Origin: Microbacteriaceae bacterium
GTDB taxonomy: Bacteria; Actinomycetota; Actinomycetes; Actinomycetales; Microbacteriaceae
NCBI GenBank assembly: GCA_027490915.1
Contig: JAIXXG010000058.1
Span: 1 to 64,000 of the forward strand
Direction of reading: 5' to 3'
Length of the DNA stretch: 64,000 nucleotides
Below, piece after piece: positions 26,675 through 35,735 of the stretch (positions within the stretch are counted from its first letter, which is position 1; the number at the start of each line of letters is the position of its first letter). The notes beneath the pieces are model-generated. The model was not told where the DNA came from. It saw only the letters and a program-made list of their open reading frames with translations, and ran no database searches. The position numbers and the translations under genes were made by a program.

Positions 26675-27913
26675 CCGGCTGGCGGCGGAGGCCTGCGGCC
26701 GGGGAACCCGCGCACCGCCGGCGAGCAGGCCCAGGGATGCTCCGACGAACGCCTCGGCGAGCATCCACAGCCCCACCGCCACCGGGTCGGGGCCCACCAC
26801 GGCGAGGCGTCCGGGCCCGGCGGCACCCGCCGCGACGAAGGCGAGAAAGCCCATCGCGGCCCCCGCGATGACGGCGGCGAGCGCCGCGACGCCGAGACTC
26901 CAGAGCTGCAGCGCCCCGCCCTCGACGCCGACCCGGGCCGCCACGGCCGCGAGACGCGGGCGCACCGCGATGCCCGCGGCGAAGGCGGCCAGCACCGGAA
27001 CCAGCAGGGTCAGAAAGCCGAGCGGCGAGGGCTCGGCCGGCAGCGCGCCGAGCACCGGCACGGCCGGCAGCGGCCCGAGCGACACCGCGATCGGACTCAC
27101 GGTCGACCCCGCGCCGACCGCGAAGCCCGGCCCGACGAGCCATGAGGCCGCCCACACGACGAGGGTCGGCAGGAAGGCCAGTTGGGCGACCGTCAGCGCC
27201 ACGCCGCCGAGCACGCCCGCCTGCACGCTCTCGTACAGCGCGATGACCTGCCCGTAGCCGAGAAGCAGCGCGGCCGTCGTCAGCAGCGCGGCCACCGCGA
27301 CGACCGTCGCGACCGTGCCGAGCCCCGCGCGCAGCGCGGCCCCTCCGGCGGCGAGCCACGGTTGCGGCCCCTCGGCGATCATGCGGCGCAGCCGCACGCG
27401 CGCCGGGTTCGTCGCCCCGATCGAGCCGATCGCCACCCCGAGCCCCATCACCAGTGCCGGAAACAGCACGGCCTGCCAGCGCGAGGGCAGCACGCCGGGT
27501 ACGCCCGACACGGTGAGCAGCAGCAGGGCCGAGAGCAGCACGACCGTCGACAGCCCGACCAGCTCGCCGAGGATGCGGTGCGGCTGGTCGCGCAGCCGGC
27601 GCCCGAGCGCAACCCCCGCAAGCACCATCGCGAGCGTGAAGCCCGTGAGCGCGAGCGAGACGAGGAAGGGCTCGCCGACGCCGGTGACGCCGAGCGCCAG
27701 CGCCGTCTGCGGGTCGAGCTGGAAGGTGACATCGACGCCGTGGCCGAGCATCCAGATGATGACGGCCGCGCGCCAGAAGACCACCCAGTCGATCTGGAAG
27801 CCGAACTGCACGGCCCACATGATCGTCAGCACGCTCAGCGGCACCGCCACCCCGATCGCGACGACGATGAGCGCCTCGAAGGCGCTCAGCACGGCAGTCA
27901 GACGGCGGTTCAT
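26672..27913 (-). CDS. DUF6350 family multi-spanning membrane protein
   Basis: 413 residues with about ten hydrophobic segments. The N terminus MNRRLTAVLSAFEALIVVAIGVAVPL and the later AEPSPLGFLTLLVPVLAAFAAG, with ALPAEPSP in a loop, resemble DUF6350, usually found between sucCD and purN in actinobacteria; here the same order holds except that the PTS fusion intervenes. Function unknown; a membrane role near purine or TCA genes is only positional. TAGGCT ten bases before the ATG is a likely promoter. Only ten bases separate its stop from the purN start, so the two probably share transcription. Confidence 0.75.
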   Translation of the reverse strand: MNRRLTAVLSAFEALIVVAIGVAVPLSVLTIMWAVQFGFQIDWVVFWRAAVIIWMLGHGVDVTFQLDPQTALALGVTGVGEPFLVSLALTGFTLAMVLAGVALGRRLRDQPHRILGELVGLSTVVLLSALLLLTVSGVPGVLPSRWQAVLFPALVMGLGVAIGSIGATNPARVRLRRMIAEGPQPWLAAGGAALRAGLGTVATVVAVAALLTTAALLLGYGQVIALYESVQAGVLGGVALTVAQLAFLPTLVVWAASWLVGPGFAVGAGSTVSPIAVSLGPLPAVPVLGALPAEPSPLGFLTLLVPVLAAFAAGIAVRPRLAAVAARVGVEGGALQLWSLGVAALAAVIAGAAMGFLAFVAAGAAGPGRLAVVGPDPVAVGLWMLAEAFVGASLGLLAGGARVPRPQASAASR

Positions 27914-27944
27914 CTCGCGGGCGAGCCTAGCCGCGCACGACTGC

Positions 27945-30900
27945 TCACCCGAGGGCGGCGCGCGCGGCCTCGCGGGCAGCGACCGGGTCGGGCGCGGCGC
28001 ACGCGGCTGCCGCCGCCGCCCGGCACTGCGCGAGCGTCACCCCGGCGAGGCGTGAGCCCACCGTGGGGATCGCCCGCGCCACCATCGACAGGCTCGATGC
28101 CCCGAGGCCGACGAGCACGGCCGCGAAGTCGGGGTCGGCCGCCGCCTCGCCGCAGAGCCCGACGGGCGTGCCGGTCGCCTCGGCCGCCTCGCCGACGATG
28201 CGGATCATCCGCAGCAGGGCCGGCTGCCACGGGTCGGCGAGCGGGGCGAGCGCTGCCGACATGCGGTCGGCCGCCATCGTGTACTGCGAGAGATCGTTGG
28301 TGCCGACGCTGAGGAAGTCGACGACCCCGCACAGCTCGGTCGCGGTGAGGGCCGCCGCCGGCGTCTCGAGCATCACCCCGACGCTCCGGATGCCCGCCTC
28401 GCGGGCCCGTGCCGCGAACTCGCGCGTCTCGGCCAGCGTCGCGATCATCGGCGCCATGACCGCGACGTCGGCGCGCTCGGCCTCCGCGGCCTCGGCGATG
28501 GCCCGCAGCTGCCGCTCGAGCACCAGGGGGTCGCGGATCGCCGTGCGCACGCCGCGCAGCCCGAGCACGGGGTTCGGCTCATGGATGGGCGTGAAGAACG
28601 GCAGCGGCTTATCGCTGCCCGCGTCGAGCGTGCGCACGATGACGCGCTGCTCGGGGAACGCCGCGAAGACCTCACGGTAGGCGGCCACCTGCTCGGCGAC
28701 GCTCGGCTCGTCGGCGCGGTCGAGGAAGCAGAACTCGGTGCGGAACAGCCCGACCCCCTCGGCACCGCGCTCGACCGCCCGCACGATCTCGCGCGGCGCG
28801 CCGACGTTGGCGCTCAGCACGACACGATGCCCGTCGGCGGTCTGCCCTGGCCCGCGAAACGGGGGCACGGTGATCACGCCGGTCGCCGTCGCCTGCATGA
28901 CCGGGTCGGGCTGCACGATCACCTCGCCCGTGCTGCCGTCGACGAGCACGAGCGTGCCGTCGGCGATGCTCGTCGCCCCCGCGACACCGACCACGGCGGG
29001 CAGCCCGAGCTCGCGCGCGATGATCGCGGTGTGCGAGGTGGGGCCGCCGCCCTCGGTGACGAGCGCGAGGCAGGTGGCGGGGTCGAGGGCGACCGTATCG
29101 GCGGGGGCCAGGTCGTCGGCGACGAGCACGAAGGGCTCCCGCCGCTCGGGAAGCCCCGGCGGCTCGACGCCGGTGAGTCGCGCGATCACTCGATCGCGCA
29201 CGTCGTGCAGGTCGGTGACGCGGTCGACCAGGGCGCCACCCGCCGCGCGATACTGCTCGGCGGTCGCCGCGATGGTCTCCCAGATCGCGCGCTCGGGGGT
29301 CAGGCCGCGCGCGCGGATCGCCGCCGTCGCGGCCTCGGCGAGCGCCGGGTCGGCCGCGATCGCCGCCGTCGCCGCGAGCACCTCCGCCCGGTGCCCGGTC
29401 GTCGCCTCGGCGCGGCGGCGGTAGTCGGCGGCGGTCGTCTCGAGAGCATCGCGAAGGATGCCCGCCCCGGCCGCGCGCGCGGGAGGGGCCAGCACGGCCG
29501 TCGCCGAGGGCTCGGCGATCGCGTGCACGAGCACCGCGACCGGCCCGATCACGCGGCCGGCGCTCACCCCGAGCGCGCCCGTTGCCGCGTCGGCGGGCTC
29601 CGGCGAGGCGGACTCCTGCGAGGCGGCTGCCGTCTCGGCGGCCTGCGCGGCGAGCGGCGACGTCGGGCCCGGCGGCGGGGTGGCCACGAGCGGCTCACCG
29701 AACCCGGTGCCGAGCAGCGCGATGAGGGCGTCGACGGCGGAGCGCGCATCCGGACCCTCGGCCGACACCCGCAGTGCGGTGCCCGGTGCGGCCGCGAGCA
29801 CGGCGATCGCGAGCGGGCTGCGGGCGGAGGCGGGAGGCTTGCCCTCGACGGCGATCGTCAGCTCGGCCGTGAACCGGGCTGCGAGCGCGGCGATCTCGGC
29901 CGCCGGGCGGGCGTGCAGGCCACCCTCGTTGAGCACGATCGCGGGCGCCGAGACGATGCCCGCGGCCGTCCCGTCCCCGGCCGGCACGGGCCGGGTCGTC
30001 GAGGCGCGCGGAGCGGCAACCGGCCCGTCACCGGGGCCGGGCACGTCGTCGTAGCGCAGCAGCGCCCGCTTCGGCGCGAGAGCCGCCTCGGCCTCGGCGG
30101 CGACCGTGTCGAGATCGTCGCCGGCCGCGGCGCGCACGGTCGCGGCGAGCAGCCCCTCGACGAACGGGGCCGCGACGACGCGCACCGGGATGCGCCCGCC
30201 GAGCTGCTCGAGCGCCATGTCGGCGCTCAGCACCGCCGACCCGAGGTCGGTGATGACGACCACCCCGCGACCCTGCGAGGCTTCGCTGATGGCCGCGGCG
30301 ACGCGCGTCGCATTCGTGCCGGTGCCGCCGTCGGCGCGGCCCGCAGCCAGAGCGATGCGCGGCGGATGCTCGCCCACGACCTCGTCGGCCAGCAGCCGCG
30401 CCGCCTGCGCGAGCGCGGAGCTGTGGGAGACGAGCACGATGCCCACGCGTGCGCCCGTCGCGGATGCGGTCGCCGGGCGCGGAGCCGCTCGGTCGGGGAC
30501 AACCCCGGGCGACTCCGCCCTGGGCGACTCGGTGCCGGGCGACTCGGTGCCGGGCGACTCCGCACCGAGCGCGACGGCGAGCGCGTCGAGCAGCAGGGCG
30601 GCCGACGCCGCGCCCGGATCGATCGCCCCGAGGCTGCGGTCGCCGAGCTGGCTCGCCCGGCCGCGCTTCGCGACCATCCGAGCGGTCGCATCCCGCGCGG
30701 CCCGAGCGGCGTCCGCCGCCGACCGGGCGGCCTGGTCGAGACGCTGCCCCGAGGCGAGAGCGCCCTCCAGGGCGTCGATCGCGGGCAGCAGGGCGTCGAG
30801 CATGGTCTTGTCGCCGCGCTCGGCACGACCGCGCTCGCGCACGCCGTCGGCGCCGGCGCGCAGCGCCGCGGCGAGGGCGGGGCCGTCGAGGGTCTCACGG

Positions 30901-31193
30901 GCTCCGACCGCGGCCGCCGCGCGCAGCAGCAGAGTGCCGAAGAGCGGACCGCTCGCGCCGCCCACCGTGCCGACGAGGGCCTCGCCGGCGAGCGTCAGGG
31001 CCTCGTGCACGGTCGTGGGCGGGTGCGCATCCAGCTGGGCGCCGACCGCGGCGACCCCGCGTCGGAGGTTGGCTCCGTGATCGGCGTCGCCGATGGCCGC
31101 GTCGAGGGCCGTCAGGTGCTGCTCGTTCTCGCCGATCGCGGCCGCCCAGCCGCGCAGCCACGCGATCGCGGCACCCACCGTCAGCTCGTGCAT
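27945..31193 (-). CDS. DhaL-DhaM(EIIA)-HPr-Enzyme I fusion protein
   Basis: 1082 residues with four modules. DhaL (1-210): DAAIGDADHGANLRRG with three Asp for ATP/Mg and GGASGPLFGTLL. EIIA of the mannose/DhaM type (248-385): VSHSS with His257. HPr (410-495): NEGGLHARP with His427. Enzyme I (540-1082): GGGPTSHTAII with His721 and a C-terminal catalytic Cys in GLCGEAA. PEP would pass phosphate down the chain to ADP bound in DhaL, and DhaK, absent here, would phosphorylate dihydroxyacetone. E. coli has DhaL and DhaM as separate proteins and a truncated EI. Linker 211-225 is an ESPGT repeat. Start ATG at 31193, TAGACT nine bases upstream. Confidence 0.9.
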   Translation of the reverse strand: MHELTVGAAIAWLRGWAAAIGENEQHLTALDAAIGDADHGANLRRGVAAVGAQLDAHPPTTVHEALTLAGEALVGTVGGASGPLFGTLLLRAAAAVGARETLDGPALAAALRAGADGVRERGRAERGDKTMLDALLPAIDALEGALASGQRLDQAARSAADAARAARDATARMVAKRGRASQLGDRSLGAIDPGAASAALLLDALAVALGAESPGTESPGTESPRAESPGVVPDRAAPRPATASATGARVGIVLVSHSSALAQAARLLADEVVGEHPPRIALAAGRADGGTGTNATRVAAAISEASQGRGVVVITDLGSAVLSADMALEQLGGRIPVRVVAAPFVEGLLAATVRAAAGDDLDTVAAEAEAALAPKRALLRYDDVPGPGDGPVAAPRASTTRPVPAGDGTAAGIVSAPAIVLNEGGLHARPAAEIAALAARFTAELTIAVEGKPPASARSPLAIAVLAAAPGTALRVSAEGPDARSAVDALIALLGTGFGEPLVATPPPGPTSPLAAQAAETAAASQESASPEPADAATGALGVSAGRVIGPVAVLVHAIAEPSATAVLAPPARAAGAGILRDALETTAADYRRRAEATTGHRAEVLAATAAIAADPALAEAATAAIRARGLTPERAIWETIAATAEQYRAAGGALVDRVTDLHDVRDRVIARLTGVEPPGLPERREPFVLVADDLAPADTVALDPATCLALVTEGGGPTSHTAIIARELGLPAVVGVAGATSIADGTLVLVDGSTGEVIVQPDPVMQATATGVITVPPFRGPGQTADGHRVVLSANVGAPREIVRAVERGAEGVGLFRTEFCFLDRADEPSVAEQVAAYREVFAAFPEQRVIVRTLDAGSDKPLPFFTPIHEPNPVLGLRGVRTAIRDPLVLERQLRAIAEAAEAERADVAVMAPMIATLAETREFAARAREAGIRSVGVMLETPAAALTATELCGVVDFLSVGTNDLSQYTMAADRMSAALAPLADPWQPALLRMIRIVGEAAEATGTPVGLCGEAAADPDFAAVLVGLGASSLSMVARAIPTVGSRLAGVTLAQCRAAAAAACAAPDPVAAREAARAALG
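30507..30566 (-). repeat. 15-base tandem repeat in the DhaL-EIIA linker
   Basis: GGGCGACTC begins at 30507, 30522, 30537 and 30552 (plus-strand coordinates), four units of 15 bases with variable last bases. It encodes a Glu-Ser-Pro-Gly-rich flexible linker in the fusion protein. Confidence 0.85.
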
Positions 31194-31217
31194 AGCGCCG
31201 CCAGTCTAGGCCGCACA

Positions 31218-31253
31218 CCCGGCACGCGACGGGCTGTTCCCTGCGGTGCCGGG
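31218..31253. other. Hairpin upstream of the PTS fusion gene
   Basis: CCCGGCAC (31218-31225) pairs with GTGCCGGG (31246-31253), eight base pairs with a 20-base loop. It lies 25 bases upstream of the fusion's start and could be a regulatory site or part of the leader of a longer transcript. Confidence 0.4.
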
Positions 31254-31270
31254 CGTCGCGCTCCGGCAGT

Positions 31271-31302
31271 GTGCCTCTGGCGGCACATGACGCGAGAGGC
31301 AC
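31271..31302. repeat. Palindromic intergenic element, family 2, copy A
   Basis: GTGCCTCTGGCGGCAC followed by ATGACGCGAGAGGCAC: eight-base arms GTGCCTCT/AGAGGCAC. The first 16 bases recur exactly at 41150-41165 and the whole 32-base block matches except for four positions; both copies are followed by a TTGC and a CGAAG within 20 bases. Confidence 0.75.
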
Positions 31303-31390
31303 GTTGCACGATACGAAGCGTCCGGTCGACCGTGTCGGGCTCTCCGCGGCGCAGCCGCGCTGTCGGCGGCGTCGTGCGGTCCGCTGACGC

Positions 31391-31426
31391 CGACGGCCCC
31401 GCCTCCCGAGAGAGGCGGGGCCGTCG
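31391..31426 (-). terminator. sucCD terminator
   Basis: Perfect 15-bp stem, CGACGGCCCCGCCTC (31391-31405) with its complement at 31412-31426 and a six-base loop, 16 bases after the sucD stop. No T-run. Confidence 0.8.
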
Positions 31427-31441
31427 ATGCGGGATGCGGGC

Positions 31442-32359
<918 letters not shown>

Positions 32360-32373
32360 TCACGTAGTCCGTT

Positions 32374-32396
32374 GTCTCGAGCCCTCGGGCCGAGAC
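32374..32396 (-). other. Hairpin in the sucC-sucD gap
   Basis: GTCTCG, a bulged A, GCCC, a two-base loop, GGGC, CGAGAC. It could set sucD mRNA stability or be a processing site; no T-run for termination. Confidence 0.45.
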
Positions 32397-32417
32397 GGCC
32401 CTCGGCGCACCTGGCGC

Positions 32418-32441
32418 GCGAAAGCCAGAAATGGCTTTCGC
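32418..32441 (-). terminator. Hairpin directly after sucC, possible attenuator
   Basis: GCGAAAGCCA and TGGCTTTCGC form a perfect 10-bp stem with a GAAA tetraloop (plus-strand view), one base past the sucC stop. Without a T-run it may slow or partially end transcription before sucD, or stabilise sucC mRNA. Confidence 0.55.
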
Positions 32442-32442
32442 C

Positions 32443-33603
32443 TCAGCTAGCCAGCTGCGCTGCCTTGTCGGCGCCGTCGTCCATGGTCGTGGCGAGGGTG
32501 ACGAGCGGGTGGGCGGCCGCGGCGAGGATCGCCCGGCCCTCGTCGACCTGGTTGCCGTCGAGGCGCACGACGAGCGGCTTGGTGGCCGCGTCGCCCAGCA
32601 GCTCGAGGGCCTTGACGATGCCGTCGGCGACGGCGACGCACGACGTGATGCCGCCGAACACGTTGACGAAGACGCTCTTGACCTGCGGGTCGCCCAGGAT
32701 GACGTCGAGGCCGGCGGCCATGACCTCGGCCGAGGCGCCGCCTCCGATGTCGAGGAAGTTCGCGGGCTTGACGCCGCCGTGCTTCTCGCCGGCGTAGGCG
32801 ACGACGTCGAGCGTCGACATGACGAGACCGGCACCGTTGCCGATGACACCCACCTCGCCGTCGAGCTTGACGTAGTTGAGGTCGTGCTGCTTGGCCTTCG
32901 CCTCGAGCGGGTCGGCCGCATCCTTGTCTTCGAGAGCCGCGTGGTCGGGCTGCCGGAAGGCGGCGTTCTCGTCGAGGCTCACCTTGCCGTCGAGCGCGAC
33001 GATGTCGCCGGCGCCGGTCAGCACGAGCGGGTTGACCTCGACGAGCGTCGCGTCCTCCGCGGTGTAGACGCCGTAGAGAGTCACGAAGACGGGCGCGACC
33101 TTCTCAACCAGCTCGGCCGGGAACTTCGCGGCCACCGCGATCTCGCGGGCCTTGTCGAGGGTGATGCCGACCGCGGGGTCGACGGCGACGCGGGCGAGGG
33201 CCTCGGGGCGCTCCTCCGCGAGCTGCTCGATCTCCATGCCGCCCTCGTAGCTGCACAGGGCGAGGTAGGTGCGGTTGGCGCGGTCGAGCAGCACCGAGAA
33301 GTAGTACTCCTCTTTGATGTCGGCGCCCGCCGCGACCATCACGCGCTTGACGACGTGGCCCTTGATGTCGAGGCCGAGGATCGCCTGCGCGGCCGCCTCG
33401 GCGTCATCGGCGGTCTTCGCGACCTTCACGCCGCCGGCCTTGCCGCGACCTCCGGTCTTGACCTGCGCCTTGACGACCGTGACGCCGCCGATGCGCTCGG
33501 CCGCGGCCCGCGCCTCCTGCGGGGTGTCGGCGATGATGCCCGGCAGCACGGGAACACCGTGCTTCTCGAAGAGGTCCCGGGCCTGGTACTCGTAAAGATC
33601 CAC
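32443..33603 (-). CDS. sucC: Succinyl-CoA synthetase beta subunit
   Basis: 386 residues. N-terminal [35 protein letters not shown] in the ATP-grasp domain, [14 protein letters not shown] for Mg-nucleotide binding and [20 protein letters not shown] are SucC signatures. It binds the nucleotide and pairs with SucD. GTG start at 33603 with a weak ribosome binding site. An 84-base gap upstream leads to the TCTCGATATCGAGA palindrome shared with icd. Confidence 0.96.
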   Translation of the reverse strand: MDLYEYQARDLFEKHGVPVLPGIIADTPQEARAAAERIGGVTVVKAQVKTGGRGKAGGVKVAKTADDAEAAAQAILGLDIKGHVVKRVMVAAGADIKEEYYFSVLLDRANRTYLALCSYEGGMEIEQLAEERPEALARVAVDPAVGITLDKAREIAVAAKFPAELVEKVAPVFVTLYGVYTAEDATLVEVNPLVLTGAGDIVALDGKVSLDENAAFRQPDHAALEDKDAADPLEAKAKQHDLNYVKLDGEVGVIGNGAGLVMSTLDVVAYAGEKHGGVKPANFLDIGGGASAEVMAAGLDVILGDPQVKSVFVNVFGGITSCVAVADGIVKALELLGDAATKPLVVRLDGNQVDEGRAILAAAAHPLVTLATTMDDGADKAAQLAS

Positions 33604-33686
33604 GCTGCTCGTCCCATCCGCGTGCGAAAAGAGAGGGTTAAGGGATGCGGTCGGTCTCCACGATGAGCATCCTCGCGGGAGAGATT

Positions 33687-33700
33687 TCTCGATATCGAGA
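33687..33700. promoter_or_regulatory. Palindromic operator candidate before sucC
   Basis: TCTCGATATCGAGA, the same 14-bp palindrome as at 16510-16523 upstream of icd. Here it lies 84 bases before the sucC start. Confidence 0.6.
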
Positions 33701-33767
33701 CAAATCGCAGGCTTAACTGTACCGCCGCGCGCACGGTCGTCTGCACGACAGATTGTCGATGGCGGGC

Positions 33768-35375
33768 TCAGTCGCTGTCTCGCCGAACGATGAGCATGGT
33801 GACGTCGTCGGCGCTCGTGCCGCGCGCCCGGGCCCGGATCGCGTCGATGATCTCCCACGGGTCCTGGGCGAGCAGCGCCAGGGTGACGAGGTTGTCGAGC
33901 GAGCCGAGCGTGCCGTCGTAGAGGTCGAGCACGCCGTCGCTCACGACGACCAGGGTGTCGCCGGGGTCGAGCTGCGCGGTCTGAACGGTCCACTCGGTGT
34001 CGGGATCGATGCCGAGCGGGGGCGCGGTCGAGCGCAGGCGCTCCGAGCGGCCGTCGGCATGCGCCACGATCGCCAGGCCGTGGCCCGCATCCACGTAGCT
34101 GAGCACGCCCGAGTCCATGTCGAGCCGGGCGTGGAAGGCGGTGACGAAGACGCCCGCGTTGTCGAGGTCGACGGTGAGCGCGGCCGAGGCGGCGTCGACG
34201 GCGCCCGCGACGTCGCCGAACCGGGCCGCCGATCGCAGCACCGCCCGCACGGTCGCCGCGATGATCGCGGCCGCGATTCCCTTGCCCATCGCGTCGGCGA
34301 GGGTGAGCGCGGCCCCCTCGCCGACCGGGTACCAGTCGTAGAAGTCGCCGCCGACAGCGCGGGCCGGAATGCAGACTCCCGCGGTCTTCCAGCCCGGCAG
34401 GCTCAACAGCTGATGCGGCAGCAGACCCTGCTGCACCTCGGATGCACGGCTGAGCTCCTGGCTCACCGTGAGCTCCTGCTGCACCCAGCTGGCGAGGTCG
34501 CGCAGCATCTCGGCCTCGCGCACCGAGAAGTGGCGCGGTTGCGAGTCGTAGACGCAGAAGGCCCCGATGCGCTCGCCGCCGGGCGCGTAGAGGGGAAAGC
34601 CGGCGTAGAAGTTCAGCAGCCCCGGAACGGCCTTGTGCGCGTAGCGGGAGTCGGCGGCGATGTCGGAGACGACGAAGACCTCATCCTTCTTGATCGTCTC
34701 GGTGCACATCGACTCGTCCCGAGCCATCTCGACGACTGCCCGGCCCGCCACCGACTTCGCCCATTGGCGGTCGCCGTCGATGAGGTTGATCGCGGCCGAC
34801 TCGACGCCGAACAGCTGCCGCGCGAGCCGCGTCACCCGGTCGAAGCGCTCCTCGGGCGGGGTGTCGAGAATGCCCATGTCGTCGAGCGCTCGCTGCCGGG
34901 CCATCTCGTCGATGACGCCCGCGATCGAGATCGACGGCATCGCCTTGCGGGGGCGCGAGCCGCCCGCGCGTCGCGCGCGCACGATCGTCCAGTGGTTGTA
35001 GCCATCGATGCGGCGGTGCTCGACGCTGTCGGTGAGCGACTGCATGATCGGGATGCCCCGCCCGCGCTCGGCATCGCCGCCGGGCATCGCCCGCGGCTGG
35101 AGGTCGACGTGGTCGACCCGCCCGTCATCGGTCAGCGTCGCCTCGACGCGGTCGCCGTAGACGACGATCGAGAGCGCGAACTCGACCGGGTCTCCCATGT
35201 TGGCGTGCTCGACGACGTTCGCGGCGAGCTCGACGATCGCCAGCTCGGAGGCCATGAGGTCGGCCGCATCGAGGTCGGGCACGTGGCCCCAGACGGTCGC
35301 GAGCAGGTCTTGCACCGTGTCGACGGAGTCGGGCGGGCAGTGCAGCCGGAACGACCGCCGGACGATCTCAGGCAT
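33768..35375 (-). CDS. RsbW-like ATPase, GAF and PP2C-type (SpoIIE/RsbU) phosphatase fusion
   Basis: 535 residues in three parts. Residues 1-140: a GHKL ATPase domain (HATPase_c_2) with [15 protein letters not shown]. Residues 160-315: GAF domain. Residues 335-535: SpoIIE phosphatase with [12 protein letters not shown] and [12 protein letters not shown] for metal binding and VVSDGVLD. Such proteins phosphorylate and dephosphorylate an anti-sigma antagonist to release or hold an alternative sigma factor. The next gene upstream is that antagonist, its stop overlapping this ATG by eight bases. The sigma factor lies elsewhere. Confidence 0.88.
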   Translation of the reverse strand: MPEIVRRSFRLHCPPDSVDTVQDLLATVWGHVPDLDAADLMASELAIVELAANVVEHANMGDPVEFALSIVVYGDRVEATLTDDGRVDHVDLQPRAMPGGDAERGRGIPIMQSLTDSVEHRRIDGYNHWTIVRARRAGGSRPRKAMPSISIAGVIDEMARQRALDDMGILDTPPEERFDRVTRLARQLFGVESAAINLIDGDRQWAKSVAGRAVVEMARDESMCTETIKKDEVFVVSDIAADSRYAHKAVPGLLNFYAGFPLYAPGGERIGAFCVYDSQPRHFSVREAEMLRDLASWVQQELTVSQELSRASEVQQGLLPHQLLSLPGWKTAGVCIPARAVGGDFYDWYPVGEGAALTLADAMGKGIAAAIIAATVRAVLRSAARFGDVAGAVDAASAALTVDLDNAGVFVTAFHARLDMDSGVLSYVDAGHGLAIVAHADGRSERLRSTAPPLGIDPDTEWTVQTAQLDPGDTLVVVSDGVLDLYDGTLGSLDNLVTLALLAQDPWEIIDAIRARARGTSADDVTMLIVRRDSD

Positions 35376-35703
35376 GGGGGAATGCGGCGCCGACCGAGTC
35401 GAAGCTCTTCAGCACCGCACCCATATTGGTCAGCTCGAGCACGAGCTTGGCCTGCTCGGCCGGTCGCACCAGCCGCAGATCGCCGCCGCTCGCGCGCACC
35501 CCCTTGAGCCCCGCCACGAGCGCGCCGAGCCCTGACGAGTCGAGGAAGACCACCTGCGAGAGGTCGACGGCGACGTTGGGGTGGTTCGCGTCAGCAGCCT
35601 GCTCGATCGCCTCGCGCATGCGCGCTGCCGTCACCATGTTGAGGCGGCCGGAGACCGTCACCTCGGCGACCCCGAAGGGGTGGTGCACCACCGTGATGTC
35701 CAT
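35368..35703 (-). CDS. STAS-domain anti-sigma factor antagonist
   Basis: 111 residues, a single STAS domain: DITVVHHPFGVAEVTVSGRL at the start, and VVFLDSSGLGALVAGLKG with the Ser that would be phosphorylated. Such proteins (SpoIIAA/RsbV type) free a sigma factor when unphosphorylated. Partner: the RsbW-GAF-RsbU fusion that overlaps it. ATG at 35703 with AGGAGGA-type sequence seven bases upstream. First gene of the two-gene partner-switching operon. Confidence 0.9.
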   Translation of the reverse strand: MDITVVHHPFGVAEVTVSGRLNMVTAARMREAIEQAADANHPNVAVDLSQVVFLDSSGLGALVAGLKGVRASGGDLRLVRPAEQAKLVLELTNMGAVLKSFDSVGAAFPHA

Positions 35704-35735
35704 GGGTCCTCCTCGTCGTTCCCCCTGGCTTGAAT

